From the NCBI GenBank assembly GCA_937899835.1, contig CALCCE010000265.1, positions 1-64,000 on the forward strand: a stretch of 64,000 nucleotides of DNA, given 5' to 3'. The first letter of the stretch is position 1, and the number at the start of each line of letters is the position of its first letter. Origin of the DNA: an uncultured Flavobacteriales bacterium (lineage in GTDB: Bacteria; Bacteroidota; Bacteroidia; Flavobacteriales_G; Salibacteraceae). The position numbers and the translations under genes were made by a program. This document shows, piece by piece, positions 1 to 10,673 of the stretch. The notes beneath the pieces were generated by a model that saw only the letters and a program-made list of their open reading frames with translations, was not told where the DNA came from and ran no database searches.

Positions 1-383
1 TAATGTGTGAAGGTTAATCTACGCCTACTCTATTGATGCTTTTCGGCAACCGCATCATAATCGAGCTCTAAACATCACCAGAATACTTTCCGACTCGAAA
101 AAATCGACTACTTCAATCGGTGAGCGTGGTTGGTTTTTCGCTCAGCGTAGCACAAGGTAAACTTCGGGAGTGCGGCTGCCTCCTTTGGCACGGCTCCCCC
201 TTTGTTTCGTCTAAAACTTGCCTTGAGCAGTAGATCAGCCATTGCAAAAAGGCTTGAAGGCGCCCCCTGCTCCATGCCTGCTACCGCTTCAAGTGCAGCA
301 GTAGCGTCTATCTACCAGAATTTAACCTCCCTTACCATCTCAACTATCTGCCCTATTTTTAGGCCTTCATTGAATTTAAGATC
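1..383. other. Intergenic or gene-end region, nothing recognised
   Basis: No convincing coding region is visible before the lipoprotein gene at 384. Short open frames here lack a credible start or protein-like composition. The region may hold the 3' flank of a gene lying outside the window. Confidence 0.4.
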
Positions 384-893
384 ATGACCCGATTTGCGAT
401 TTACCTGTTCACGGCCTTGCTTTTTGTAGGATGTATAGGCTGCAAGGCCAAAAAGCCCGTAGCTGCCAGCACACAGGCCGTGCCACCTCCCCCTCCCGAA
501 CCGGTAAGTGATCCGATTCCAGAGCCTGAGGAAGAGGAAGCCGAACCCTTTGTGGAAGGCATCTCTGTATCTGAGGGCTTCAACAAGGACCAAATCGGAG
601 CCCATGTCAACATTGTTTCCCATTCGCTGGAAGACCGTTACCTCACCTTGAACATTACTTACAGCGGAGGGTGCCAAACCCACGCTTTTCGTTTGGCCAC
701 TGATTTGAGTTACCTCACCAACCAGCCGCCAAGTGCCACCCTCTACCTGGTGCACCAAGACAATGGCGACAATTGTGAGGCCCTGCTTTCCGAAACCCTA
801 ATGTTCGACATCAGCTCGGTACGCAACCCAGAATCGGACCGGATGCTCATCACCGTTTTCGGGTACGATCAAACGATTGAGTACATCTACTAA
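384..893 (+). CDS. Proline/glutamate-rich lipoprotein of unknown function
   Basis: A 169-residue protein that begins with a hydrophobic signal segment and a lipobox-like stretch (LLFVGCIGC), so it is probably lipid-anchored outside the cytoplasm after cleavage before Cys17 or Cys20. Residues about 30-55 form a low-complexity linker of prolines followed by glutamates, a typical spacer. The remaining domain (about 60-169) is beta-rich, with two cysteines near 97 and 131 that could pair; I do not recognise its family. It stands alone, with a repeat island downstream. Small Bacteroidota lipoproteins of this kind are often annotated only as hypothetical. Coding status is well supported; function is unknown. 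Confidence 0.75.
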   Translation: MTRFAIYLFTALLFVGCIGCKAKKPVAASTQAVPPPPPEPVSDPIPEPEEEEAEPFVEGISVSEGFNKDQIGAHVNIVSHSLEDRYLTLNITYSGGCQTHAFRLATDLSYLTNQPPSATLYLVHQDNGDNCEALLSETLMFDISSVRNPESDRMLITVFGYDQTIEYIY

Positions 894-949
894 TTGATTT
901 TTGAATGCTTTGCCCCGCCAGCTCAGGAGCCGGCGTTCCTTCGTCGAAA

Positions 950-1440
950 AGCCCTCGCAACATCACCCACAACCCGACCGTAGTTAGCAACTACGATCCA
1001 CTACCCAGCGCATGGCAGCATCATGTGGATACAAACGGTATCTTCAATTACCCGCTTGGTCGTCGAACGGCCTTTTCCAAATCGTCAAGCACCACTATCC
1101 CGGTCGTCGAGCACCACTATCCCGGTCGTCGAGCGCAGTCGAGACGCCCGGATTAAGAGTAGAAATGCTTAATAAACTAGTTAAGGAATTGAGAAAATAG
1201 GTTGGCCTTTCGACTCAGCCAGTCGGCGGACACGTACGCTCATGGGAACCGGTTGATTATAGGTGCGCTCCGCACAAGAAAGATTTTTATGGCTGATCCC
1301 CCCCGGGCCCATCGACTTAGCCGAAAGGCTAACACGGTCCGCTCTGGGACCGGGGGAAAATGAACCCTGATCGTAGTTTTCAACTACGATCCGCTATCCA
1401 TCGCATAGGCAACATCGCCCCATCCGCTTAAATTCCACAA
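950..1440. repeat. Mosaic intergenic repeat island (copy 1)
   Basis: This stretch is built from blocks that recur elsewhere in the window. A block around the ACTATCCCGGTCGTCGAGC motif occurs twice near 1095-1135. A block starting GGTTGGCCTTTCGACTCAGCC lies at 1201. A hairpin block at about 1297-1360 has a CCGGGCCC/GGGACCGGGG outer stem and an AGCC-GAAA-GGCT inner stem. A block with the inverted repeat GTAGTT/AACTAC (ATCGTAG...CTACGAT) lies at about 979 and again at 1370. Related blocks occur at 6291, 7507, 15930, 18190, 25290 and 25950. The short open frames here are products of the repeats, not genes. Confidence 0.75.
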
Positions 1441-1600
1441 TGGTATTTAAAAAGTCGATGGCAAAGCGCTTGGCTTTGTGGGCCCCTACTCCATTGACGT
1501 GCATGAACTTGGCAACGGCAAGCGGTGCCTTGGCGGCCATATTCCGTAGGCTGGCCTCGCTAAATACCACGTAAGCGGGTTTTCGAATGCCGTAGGCCAA
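1418..1600 (-). pseudogene. Fragment duplicating the C-terminal HRDC end of recQ
   Basis: The minus-strand translation contains IRKPAYVVFSEASLRNMAAK and continues to VNGVGAHKAKRF and FKRMG. It matches the last 57 or so residues of the intact RecQ encoded at 7829-9640 with scattered substitutions. The original stop is lost (TGA changed to CGA), so the frame runs on for seven residues into the repeat. Similarity ends abruptly near 1613, where the upstream part of the frame is unrelated. No helicase core is present, so this is a decayed duplicate. It is joined to the same repeat blocks that follow recQ, so repeat and recQ tail were copied together. Confidence 0.85.
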
Positions 1601-1837
1601 CAGCCCATTGCAGCAGTAAACCTGCACCTGAGAGCATCGAACTTTCCCCCAAAGCTGAAATGCCATTGGCAAACATCGATCCAACCACAATGAGATGGAG
1701 CCGATCGTTTACCCCATTGAAAAAGGCCAACAAAACGACATTTGGTTCCTTTGATTCGCTTTAAATACTTCAGCCCTTCAAGCCAAAGGGATCAAATAAA
1801 AATTGTAGAGAGTATTTTGAAGTGAATTTTCAAGCCA

Positions 1838-3379
1838 TCAAAGCTTGACGATCTTATGATGTTGCCAGCTACCATCGGGCGAATGGACCGCTAAAAAATA
1901 GATGCCAGCAGCGAGCTCGGGCAAGGCAATTGGAGCCCCGGCAGTTGGGACAGGCACAGCTTGCACCAAAGCTCCGTTGAGGTCCAACAATTGCAATTGA
2001 CTGTTGGACGAAATATTTTCCAGGTAAAGTGCTTCTCGAAAAGGATTTGGAAATGGAATAGAAGCAATCGGTTCTTCCAAAGGAGTTTCAACTGAGACAA
2101 ACGGTCCACACCCAGATATGGGAATAACGCTGGTATTGTTCCAAACGAGGGCATAATTGCTCACATTGAGCGTAGACGATCGAGAGTTGTTTGAAATTTC
2201 GGATTCAGTGTAGTTGGATGCGGCAATGGTCTGGGGATTGTCGAACCAACAGTCCATCAGCTGCCCTTGGGTGAACGAACGAAAATAAGTACCGCCTTCA
2301 TCAGGCTCGGTTCGAAACTCGGCCAACATCACCGTGCCATTGGCCGCTTTATGCGACCAATAAATGTTTCCACGCTTGGCCATAGTGTGAGCGGACAGCA
2401 CACTGCCATTGCCATCTACCCTAAGCAACACAGGATGCCTGCCCAAGCGGCCGTAAATTTCGATGTCAGTATTGTTGGCTGCGTGCACCATCGTGTATCC
2501 ATGCAATTCCTCACTGGCAGAATAGGTTTTGTTCCACTTGGTGAGGCCGTTGCCAGAAATGCACAGCAACTGGGTTTCTGTATTTTCTACAATCGATACA
2601 ACTATAATATCTCCATTGGCCATTCCAAGCACCTTTTGAGGTATTTCGTTCTGGTTTGGTTCTCCCCAAGAGCGGCTGAAAACCGTGTTACCATCCGGAT
2701 CGAAACAAGAAATAAGTTTATTCATTTGTGAGGTTTGGCTGGTAATAGCAGCAGTGGTGTAAACCACATTTCCGTTGGGCAACAATGCCATGGAGGCTTT
2801 GATCGATCTCGGCCAAATCACAGAAGGCAAGTCGTTTCCTCGGGTCCAAAAATGGTTGCCCTGCCCATCAATTTTTGTGACGGAGGCCGCTTTCCATCCA
2901 TCGATTTCAAACAACAAATAAATGTTGCCGGAATCATCTTCTTCGGCAGCGTGTATCATTAGGATACGATTGGCGCCATCGTCATAGGTTTTGCTCCACA
3001 GGCTCTGCCCACTGGCGTTGAATCGTTCCACTACAACACCCTCATTAAAAATAATGGAAGTGTTCCAAGTTTGGCAGGCAAGATACCCACCATCTTCGAG
3101 TGCAAACACCCGGGTTTGATATTGAATGAAGTCCTGACTGATCCTGCTCGTCGACGGTTGTCCACTGCCATCTACCGTAACCAACAAATGTTTGTGAGTA
3201 GTGCTACCGGTTTCCAAGGATTTACAGGACAGGATATGTTCGCCACTGGTAAGCCTACAGGCGTTGTCAATGGTAATTGCTTCGTTGGTTTTGTCAAGAT
3301 GGAGATAAGTGCCTTGACCATAGGTGAAAGAAAAGGACAAGCAAAAAATCAGGAGCAAAAAAAGGCGATTATTGGGCAT
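1838..3379 (-). CDS. Secreted T9SS cargo protein with repeated beta-strand units
   Basis: A 513-residue protein with an N-terminal signal peptide (hydrophobic 5-20, ending in YGQ). Its body carries repeated motifs of the type 'DGxGNxxWxK' (for example about residues 150-180 and 220-260), as in Bacteroidota beta-propeller-like proteins. The last 75 residues form a T9SS type A sorting domain: FPNPF near 443, LDLNGALV, and a final GIYFLAVHSPDGSWQHHKIVKL-type end. The protein should be exported by the T9SS and left on the surface or released. The 3369-3728 gene just upstream overlaps it by 11 bases, which suggests co-translation. Substrate or partner is unknown. Confidence 0.85.
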   Translation of the reverse strand: MPNNRLFLLLIFCLSFSFTYGQGTYLHLDKTNEAITIDNACRLTSGEHILSCKSLETGSTTHKHLLVTVDGSGQPSTSRISQDFIQYQTRVFALEDGGYLACQTWNTSIIFNEGVVVERFNASGQSLWSKTYDDGANRILMIHAAEEDDSGNIYLLFEIDGWKAASVTKIDGQGNHFWTRGNDLPSVIWPRSIKASMALLPNGNVVYTTAAITSQTSQMNKLISCFDPDGNTVFSRSWGEPNQNEIPQKVLGMANGDIIVVSIVENTETQLLCISGNGLTKWNKTYSASEELHGYTMVHAANNTDIEIYGRLGRHPVLLRVDGNGSVLSAHTMAKRGNIYWSHKAANGTVMLAEFRTEPDEGGTYFRSFTQGQLMDCWFDNPQTIAASNYTESEISNNSRSSTLNVSNYALVWNNTSVIPISGCGPFVSVETPLEEPIASIPFPNPFREALYLENISSNSQLQLLDLNGALVQAVPVPTAGAPIALPELAAGIYFLAVHSPDGSWQHHKIVKL

Positions 3380-3728
3380 TGGAGATTAGTTTGGTGCTAC
3401 TTTTCAGGAAAGACGCGATGGTGATAAGGGGGGTGCTTTCGATGGTAAAAAGCATGCTCCTCGATTCGATTTTATGCGATTGTCGAACCTTCCAATCGCC
3501 TTTAACCGCATTTCGATGCAATGCAAGGTTTTGGGTGGAATAGCATTCGCTCATGGAGTCAATCAAAATCAAACCGCTCCGCCTTGGAACCAGAAAAGCA
3601 CCGGTTAAGTGTTGGTCAATTATATAATATGTAGGAAAGGCAGTGACCTTTCTGCAATTGAATTGCCTCGCATAACCAAAAAGCTTGCCATTTATACCTG
3701 CCTTCCGATAGATAGGATCATCGAACAT
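3369..3728 (-). CDS. Hypothetical protein overlapping the T9SS gene
   Basis: A 119-residue frame whose 3' end overlaps the start of the downstream secreted protein by 11 bases, a layout typical of coupled genes. The frame is open upstream of the ATG to an in-frame TGA, without a better start. Composition looks protein-like (YYIIDQHLTGAFLV, SGLILIDSMSECYS), but there is no signal peptide and no family is recognised. It may be a shortened remnant of a longer protein. Confidence is moderate because the only support is composition and overlap. Confidence 0.45.
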   Translation of the reverse strand: MFDDPIYRKAGINGKLFGYARQFNCRKVTAFPTYYIIDQHLTGAFLVPRRSGLILIDSMSECYSTQNLALHRNAVKGDWKVRQSHKIESRSMLFTIESTPLITIASFLKSSTKLISNAQ

Positions 3729-3880
3729 GTCAATCGATGGTGAAGAAAGTCGTTCTGTATCGGTGACCAGTCATTAAAAAAATGAACCACTTATGAAGAA
3801 TCCATACCATTTATGATGGCTCTTTAAAGCGTGCAAAACAGAGCTTTACTTTCGCTTAACTAACAACAACCCTAAGTAAT

Positions 3881-6148
3881 ATGAAAGTAAAATTCTCTTT
3901 AATCAGCGCCCTGCTTTTAAGTGCTCTTTTGGGGCAGGCCCAAACCACCTTTCAGTTGGAATATACCCCTCCAAACAACTCCAACCTTTCATCGAGAATG
4001 CACCGAGGTATCGATGTCAAAGATGTGGGCAATGGCTACGTTTTCAACATTTTCACCTACGAACCCATCGCTGGCACATTTGCTTCCCAAACCAATCAAT
4101 ATTTAGCCAAAGTTGATGCTAATGGAAACCCTCTTTGGACACGAACCACTGGTTTAGCCACTGGCGAAACTGCCGAAAAGAGCTCTTTCGCGATGTCAAA
4201 CAATGGAGAACTGTTTTGTATCGGTGGATACGATGGAACTGAAGGTACAGCGATGTCACGGTATTCTTCAAACGGTTCTTTTGTGGACGGGTGGTTCTTC
4301 AATGCGCCTTGTACCGATTCGGAAAGCAGCACCGAAGGCATTCCATTAGGGAACGATGACATCATAAAGCTTTCCGACCAATGTTATGTAAGCTCCAACC
4401 CAGCCGATTTGATTCGCACCTCTGATAATGGTTTTTTGATCGGTGGTCATGCTAATTTTAGAAATTCATTGTTGGTAGGAAGCACCAAAATCTCATTCCC
4501 CTACTTTGCCAAAACCCTTCCTGACGGAAGCATTGACTGGATAAAAGTGTATGATTTAGGGGTCATCGGGCAAGACGGAGACGAAGGCAGAATCGTCACC
4601 AGTGTGGCTGAGATTAGCAACACCGACATCGCGCTAAGTTTTCGTGTAATTGAAACATCCGAAGGAGTGACCGATCGCACTGAGCTGTTGTTTGCGGATG
4701 CTTCGGGAAACCCAGGCCCGGCAAGCAGTGGTACCTGGTATTTGAAAAGAAACGATAGGACAGTGACGGACCACATCAAACTGGAATCAATACCCAATGG
4801 AAACCTTTTAGGTATCATGAACCAATTTTCCATTGAAAAAGAGAACATCGTTCACAACGGAATTTTCGAGTTAGACCCGTCCGAGTTGATCCACACAATT
4901 GGTGCGCCCGCCATCAATGCAATTGTCAAAAGTCATTTTTGGACCGATGAAATGGGACAAACCTTGCAGATTGCTGACGTCTACGTTACCAACGACGACC
5001 ATTTTATGGCTACCGGATACCGGCTTTTTGGTCCGGAACAAAAGAAGGAACCCATTTTGATGCGCATCAACCGCGACTACGAAGTGGTGTGGGCAAAAGC
5101 CTATCGCGCAGCGAACCGGTCGGAAGGAAGCAACGCACGTGGAAATGCGGTTTCATTGGCCTCCGATGGCGGTTGGATCATTACTGGTGATGTGAACCAA
5201 GACTACGCCAATTCAACGGTGTTGCTGATCAAAACCGGACCAGAAGGCGAATCGGAATGCACGATTGACATCGCCACCTTTCGTCATGATTTGGACGTAG
5301 TTGCCTATTTCGTCAATGAGATTGGAAACGTGATTGATGCCACTTCTACCGAACCCAACTTTCCTTTTGAAGGCTCTTTTACTTACAACCAAACCAATCA
5401 CTGCTGCACCTTTGAGCTGGACATCGCCGGGGAAAATTACTTGCCTACGCACCTCTGCCCGGGCGAAAGCTATACCTATTACCTCCCAGCCGGCACTTCT
5501 TATCAGGTTACCCGAAATGGAGTCCTGATCAGCTCCAACAATCAGTTTATCCTCGATCAGGATGGTTTCTACCAAATTGAAGTGGTGGACAGCAACGGAT
5601 GTTTGGGAAGACAAGAGTTTGACGTTTATTTCCACCCCGATGTATTCGTCAGCATCGTACAGCCTCCCATCGTTTGCAACTACGGAGACAACTCCTTTCA
5701 GATTTCGGCTTCACCAGCCGGTGGCGTATGGTCAGGAACGGGAATCGTAGACCCGATAAACGGAATTTTTGATCCTTTAATGTCTCCTGGATACTATCAG
5801 GTAACCTACACCTACACGGATGCCAATGGCTGCGAACACAGCGCTTCCGTATACGTCAATGTGATTTCCTGCCGGAAAGCAATCAGCAACGAAGCGTCCG
5901 CCAACCCATCGGAGTTGATCCTCTTTCCAAACCCCGCCCAAAGCCACGAAGTCAATGTGGGCATTCAGCTCATGGACGAAGTGCCGGCGAACCTCACCAT
6001 TTTCAATACCGCTGGACAATTGGTAGATCAGCGCACCATTCGACAATCACAAACGCTTTCCTTCCCCAACTTATCTCCCGGAGTTTACTGGGTGCACCTG
6101 GAACAAGGAGAAAGCAGCACCAAGAAGAAATTAGTGATCCTTCACTAA
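3881..6148 (+). CDS. Large secreted T9SS cargo protein
   Basis: A 755-residue protein with a signal peptide (MKVKFSLISALLLSALLGQAQ). Residues about 25-470 contain tandem units with DGxFxxxGG / RxNxDxxVVW-like cores, resembling the repeat region of the 513-residue neighbour at 1838. Residues 500-660 resemble Ig-like/PKD-type modules with cysteines (NHCCTFELD, LCPGESYTYYL, GGVWSGTGI). The last 80 residues are a type A sorting domain (LFPNPAQSH at about 680, IFNTAGQLVDQ, SPGVYWVHLEQG, KKLVILH). It faces the 1838 gene divergently across about 150 bp. A strong intrinsic terminator follows the stop. Function beyond secretion is unknown. Confidence 0.88.
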   Translation: MKVKFSLISALLLSALLGQAQTTFQLEYTPPNNSNLSSRMHRGIDVKDVGNGYVFNIFTYEPIAGTFASQTNQYLAKVDANGNPLWTRTTGLATGETAEKSSFAMSNNGELFCIGGYDGTEGTAMSRYSSNGSFVDGWFFNAPCTDSESSTEGIPLGNDDIIKLSDQCYVSSNPADLIRTSDNGFLIGGHANFRNSLLVGSTKISFPYFAKTLPDGSIDWIKVYDLGVIGQDGDEGRIVTSVAEISNTDIALSFRVIETSEGVTDRTELLFADASGNPGPASSGTWYLKRNDRTVTDHIKLESIPNGNLLGIMNQFSIEKENIVHNGIFELDPSELIHTIGAPAINAIVKSHFWTDEMGQTLQIADVYVTNDDHFMATGYRLFGPEQKKEPILMRINRDYEVVWAKAYRAANRSEGSNARGNAVSLASDGGWIITGDVNQDYANSTVLLIKTGPEGESECTIDIATFRHDLDVVAYFVNEIGNVIDATSTEPNFPFEGSFTYNQTNHCCTFELDIAGENYLPTHLCPGESYTYYLPAGTSYQVTRNGVLISSNNQFILDQDGFYQIEVVDSNGCLGRQEFDVYFHPDVFVSIVQPPIVCNYGDNSFQISASPAGGVWSGTGIVDPINGIFDPLMSPGYYQVTYTYTDANGCEHSASVYVNVISCRKAISNEASANPSELILFPNPAQSHEVNVGIQLMDEVPANLTIFNTAGQLVDQRTIRQSQTLSFPNLSPGVYWVHLEQGESSTKKKLVILH

Positions 6149-6152
6149 ATAC

Positions 6153-6181
6153 AAAAAGCGGCCTTCGAGCCGCTTTTTTTT
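6153..6181 (+). terminator. Intrinsic terminator after the 755-residue T9SS gene
   Basis: The sequence AAAAAGCGGC-CTTCGA-GCCGCTTTTTTT forms a GC-rich stem with a short loop and a run of T, five bases after the stop codon. The A tract on the other side means it could also work on the minus strand. Confidence 0.9.
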
Positions 6182-6290
6182 AGTTTAAACTTCTCCTTAT
6201 TTTAAGACAGCAATACCACCGCAGGTGATTGGTGTTTCCTCTGGGAAAATTGCCCCAAGTAATTCGGTGTGTAACGTTGTGAGATTAGAA

Positions 6291-6520
6291 TAAGGTTGGC
6301 CTTTCGACTCAGCCAGTCGGCGGACAGGTGTGCTCAAGGATCGGTTGATTACAAGTACGCTCCGCACAAGAAAGATTTTTATGGCTGATCCCCCCCCGGG
6401 CCCATCGACTTAGCCGAAAGGCTAACACGGTCCGCTCTGGGACCGGGGGAAAATGAAGCCTGATCGTAGTTTTCAACTACGATTCGCTATCCATCGCATG
6501 GCAACGTCACCCCATCCGCT
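6291..6520. repeat. Mosaic intergenic repeat (copy 2)
   Basis: Near-identical in block order to 1197-1425 and 7612-7840: GGTTGGCCTTTCGACTCAGCC block, hairpin block with the AGCC-GAAA-GGCT stem and CCGGGCCC/GGGACCGGGGG outer stem, then the ATCGTAG/CTACGAT inverted repeat and the CTATCCATCGCAT segment. It ends in CCCCATCCG, which in the recQ copy is the last codons of recQ. This copy stops there, at the end of the 198-residue gene. Confidence 0.8.
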
Positions 6521-7115
6521 AATGCCGATTCTGAACATGGTAAAGCCCCTCTACGGTGGTGTCTTTGATTTGCGATAGCCCGTGAAAGAGTTTCCGCCAA
6601 CTGGCCTCATCAAGCCGATCGAGCAACCGGTCGCAATGGTCAAGATCGGCTGAAAAACAATGGGGTACTAAAGGGTTAAAATCAGACCAGGCGGTTGCAT
6701 TAGGATTTTCCGTGTTAGGATAATACAAGGCAATGGAAGGAAGTCGGTCTCCGTTTTTCAAGTGTTTTCCTCGGATAAGGTGTAATTTTTCCTTCGAGAT
6801 TTTCACCACATCAGTCGCCGGCCCGAAGTCCTTCGTCAAGTTTGTAGAAGTCGCAATCAAGCCTTTTTGGACGTCCAGAATGACTGTTGGGTTCAGGCAC
6901 CCCAGCCTAAATTGTTCCTTTTTAGATATCCAATCATAAACCCGCATGTCATTGCCTAAGAACCGGTACAAAACCGAATTAGAAAATTGTAGGATCAAAA
7001 GGTATATCCATTTAGTAATTCCGTACACTTCAGTGTATCGCAGATATTTACGGGCAGAAATACGTGTTTTACCCGGTTCAGAGGCTATCGTGCTGTCGTC
7101 AACTGTTAAACTCAT
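6519..7115 (-). CDS. Hypothetical protein, possibly DUF3239-like
   Basis: A 198-residue protein with a central segment (about 50-150) containing ILDVQKGLIATSTNLTKDFG and a later AWSDFNPLVPHCFS followed by WRKLFHGL. This layout recalls DUF3239-type proteins of unknown role, but I make this link only by eye. No signal peptide is seen; a hydrophobic stretch at about 35-52 (KWIYLLILQFSNSVLYRF) may be buried or membrane-associated. Its stop codon lies exactly at the end of repeat copy 2, so the repeat may have replaced the original 3' flank or a few C-terminal codons. Confidence 0.65.
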   Translation of the reverse strand: MSLTVDDSTIASEPGKTRISARKYLRYTEVYGITKWIYLLILQFSNSVLYRFLGNDMRVYDWISKKEQFRLGCLNPTVILDVQKGLIATSTNLTKDFGPATDVVKISKEKLHLIRGKHLKNGDRLPSIALYYPNTENPNATAWSDFNPLVPHCFSADLDHCDRLLDRLDEASWRKLFHGLSQIKDTTVEGLYHVQNRH

Positions 7116-7499
7116 GCTAACTGAAAAAGAAGTTCGATTTCCTTGGTTTAAAACTCTGCCTCAGTAGCCGAATTCAAGGATTTTTTTGTCAAATGTAGAA
7201 TCCAATCTTCATTGGGCACTATTTTGTCAATACAATTCCTCAAGTTGACCCTATCCCTTCCGGGATGATTTTACTGCTGCAAGTCATGCTTGGTCTTATG
7301 ACCTGGGACAATGAACCACCCTTCATGGGTTTGGTGCCCTTTAAAGCCTCAATACCGTTCGTAAAAGTTGATACAGTAGCTTTTGAATTGGCGCTTGTAT
7401 GCTACTGATAACCTGAACTTAACTCAAGCGCAACCCCAATCCCCTACTATCCAGATCATCGAGCACAACACGCTCAATTGTCAAGCACCACCTTCGGTC

Positions 7500-7828
7500 A
7501 TCAAGCCCTACTTTCCCGGTCGTCGAGCGAACTGTGTCAGCCCTTTGGCTGAGTCGAGACGCCCGGATTAAGAGTAGAGATGCTCAATGGATTAGTTAAG
7601 GAGTCGATAAAATAAGGTTGGCTCTTCAACTCAGCCAGTCGGCGGACACGTGCGCTCAAGGACCGGTTGATTACAGGTGCGCTCCGCACAAGAAAGATTT
7701 TTATGGCTGATCTCCCCTGGGCCCATCGACTTAGCCGAAAGGCTAACACGGTCCGCTCTGGGACCGGGGGAAAATGAAGCCTGATTGTAGTTTGCAACTA
7801 CGATCCGCTATCCATCGCATAAGCAACC

Positions 7829-7840
<12 letters not shown>
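7500..7840. repeat. Mosaic intergenic repeat (copy 3) adjoining recQ
   Basis: Contains the TTCCCGGTCGTCGAGCG block, the GGTTGGCTCTTCAACTCAGCC block (7616), the hairpin block (about 7708-7770) and the ATCGTAG/CTACGAT-like inverted repeat (about 7783-7808), then merges into the recQ 3' end. This is probably the parental context of the copy at 1201-1600, because here recQ is complete. The stretch 7116-7499 before it shows no gene or clear signal. Confidence 0.8.
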
Positions 7841-9640
<1,800 letters not shown>

Positions 9641-9655
9641 GAACTGCTCCCGTTC

Positions 9656-10030
9656 TTAAAATTGAGTTCGAAATACACTACTAAAGGGAAAGAAACTAAG
9701 GCGCATGAGCTTAAAATGCTGCAACCCGAAAGGGATACCAATGATAGTGAGACAAAATGCCACCCCAAAAGCCAAATGAGAAAGGGCAATGCTCAGGCCA
9801 CCAAAAATCAACCACAAAACATTCAGCAAAAGCGAACCAGTACCACTATCGGGACGGGTCACTACCGCTCGGCCGAAAGGCCACAAACTGGCTACACCGA
9901 TTTTAAACAACTGCAAGCCAAAGGGAATACCAATAATGGTGAGGCACCACAACAATCCAGCAATGAAGTATTCGAGAAAAATGAAGAAGCCACCCAGCAG
10001 AAGCCAGAGTAGGTTGCCTATCAATAGCAT
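9656..10030 (-). CDS. YccF family inner membrane protein
   Basis: A 124-residue protein made of two related halves. Each contains a hydrophobic segment followed by CLTIIGIPFGLQLFK or CLTIIGIPFGLQHFK, the hallmark of the YccF domain. About four membrane segments are predicted by eye. YccF proteins are small inner-membrane proteins of unclear role. A -7 box lies about 35 bases upstream, and the ykgJ-like gene starts divergently beyond it. Confidence 0.9.
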   Translation of the reverse strand: MLLIGNLLWLLLGGFFIFLEYFIAGLLWCLTIIGIPFGLQLFKIGVASLWPFGRAVVTRPDSGTGSLLLNVLWLIFGGLSIALSHLAFGVAFCLTIIGIPFGLQHFKLMRLSFFPFSSVFRTQF

Positions 10031-10064
10031 GATTTACTTTTTAACGGTCTCAAGGGGGTAACTA

Positions 10065-10072
10065 CAAAACTA
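10065..10072 (-). promoter_or_regulatory. Bacteroidota -7 box for yccF-recQ
   Basis: The minus strand reads TAGTTTTG here, matching TAnnTTTG, 35 bases before the yccF start. No clear -33 TTG is seen at the usual spacing, so this is a tentative call. Confidence 0.45.
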
Positions 10073-10140
10073 CAACTCCCCTCCTGCTTCCGTGCTTTCC
10101 TCGCCAATTAGTTATCAACCACTGTGCACTACCGTATTTC

Positions 10141-10172
10141 TTGGGGGTACGGCTAAAATCCAGGTATCTTTG
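10141..10172 (+). promoter_or_regulatory. Bacteroidota promoter for the YkgJ-type gene
   Basis: A perfect -7 box TATCTTTG at 10165-10172 follows a TTG at 10141-10143 with 21 bases between them, the usual Bacteroidota arrangement. The ATG at 10179 is only seven bases beyond the -7 box, so the transcript would be leaderless or nearly so. This supports the 10179 start over the upstream in-frame ATG at 10092. Confidence 0.75.
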
Positions 10173-10178
10173 CCCTCC

Positions 10179-10673
10179 ATGAATTCGCCTAACCAACACT
10201 CCGCGCGCGCCTCTTCCCGTAAAAAAGCGCACAAGAAGCTGGTTCAGAACCTGAAACGACGACCACAAAAAGTGGTAGACGCATTGTTTCAGGAATGCCA
10301 CGAGGAGGTATTTGAAAAAACCGATTGCTTAAAGTGTGCCAACTGCTGCATTACCACTGGTCCGCGCTTTAGCGATAATGATATTTCGCGCATTGCCAAA
10401 TACCTGCGGATGAAACCAGGGGCTTTTGTAGAGCGCTACTTGCGCATCGACGAAGATGAGGATTATGTGCTTCAACAAGTGCCTTGCACATTTTTGGAGG
10501 AAGACAACCGGTGCTCTATTTACGATGTACGGCCCAAGGCTTGCCGCGAATACCCACATACCGATCGGGCCAAACAACAACAGTTGTTTCCTTTGTTGAC
10601 CTACAACCGGGTGATTTGTCCGGCGGTTTTTGAAATCCTGGAACAGATCGAACAGCGGGTGAGTCGCTCCTAA
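10179..10673 (+). CDS. YkgJ family cysteine cluster protein
   Basis: A 164-residue protein starting MNSPNQHS. It holds a cysteine pattern CxxCxxCC (LKCANCCITTG), then CTFLEEDNRCSIYDVRPKAC and a final Cys in VICPAVF. This is the zinc/iron-chelating YkgJ (UPF0153-type) cluster, thought to bind a metal; the enzymatic role is not established. The start was chosen from the strong promoter seven bases upstream; the longer frame from 10092 would lie across the promoter. The gene ends convergently with the SDR-kinase gene, overlapping its 3' end by four bases. Confidence 0.9.
   Translation: MNSPNQHSARASSRKKAHKKLVQNLKRRPQKVVDALFQECHEEVFEKTDCLKCANCCITTGPRFSDNDISRIAKYLRMKPGAFVERYLRIDEDEDYVLQQVPCTFLEEDNRCSIYDVRPKACREYPHTDRAKQQQLFPLLTYNRVICPAVFEILEQIEQRVSRS

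Noticed and set aside
905-1200. Open frames in the repeat island as small genes
   Set aside because: They are translations of mosaic repeats that recur in noncoding gaps, without credible starts or composition.
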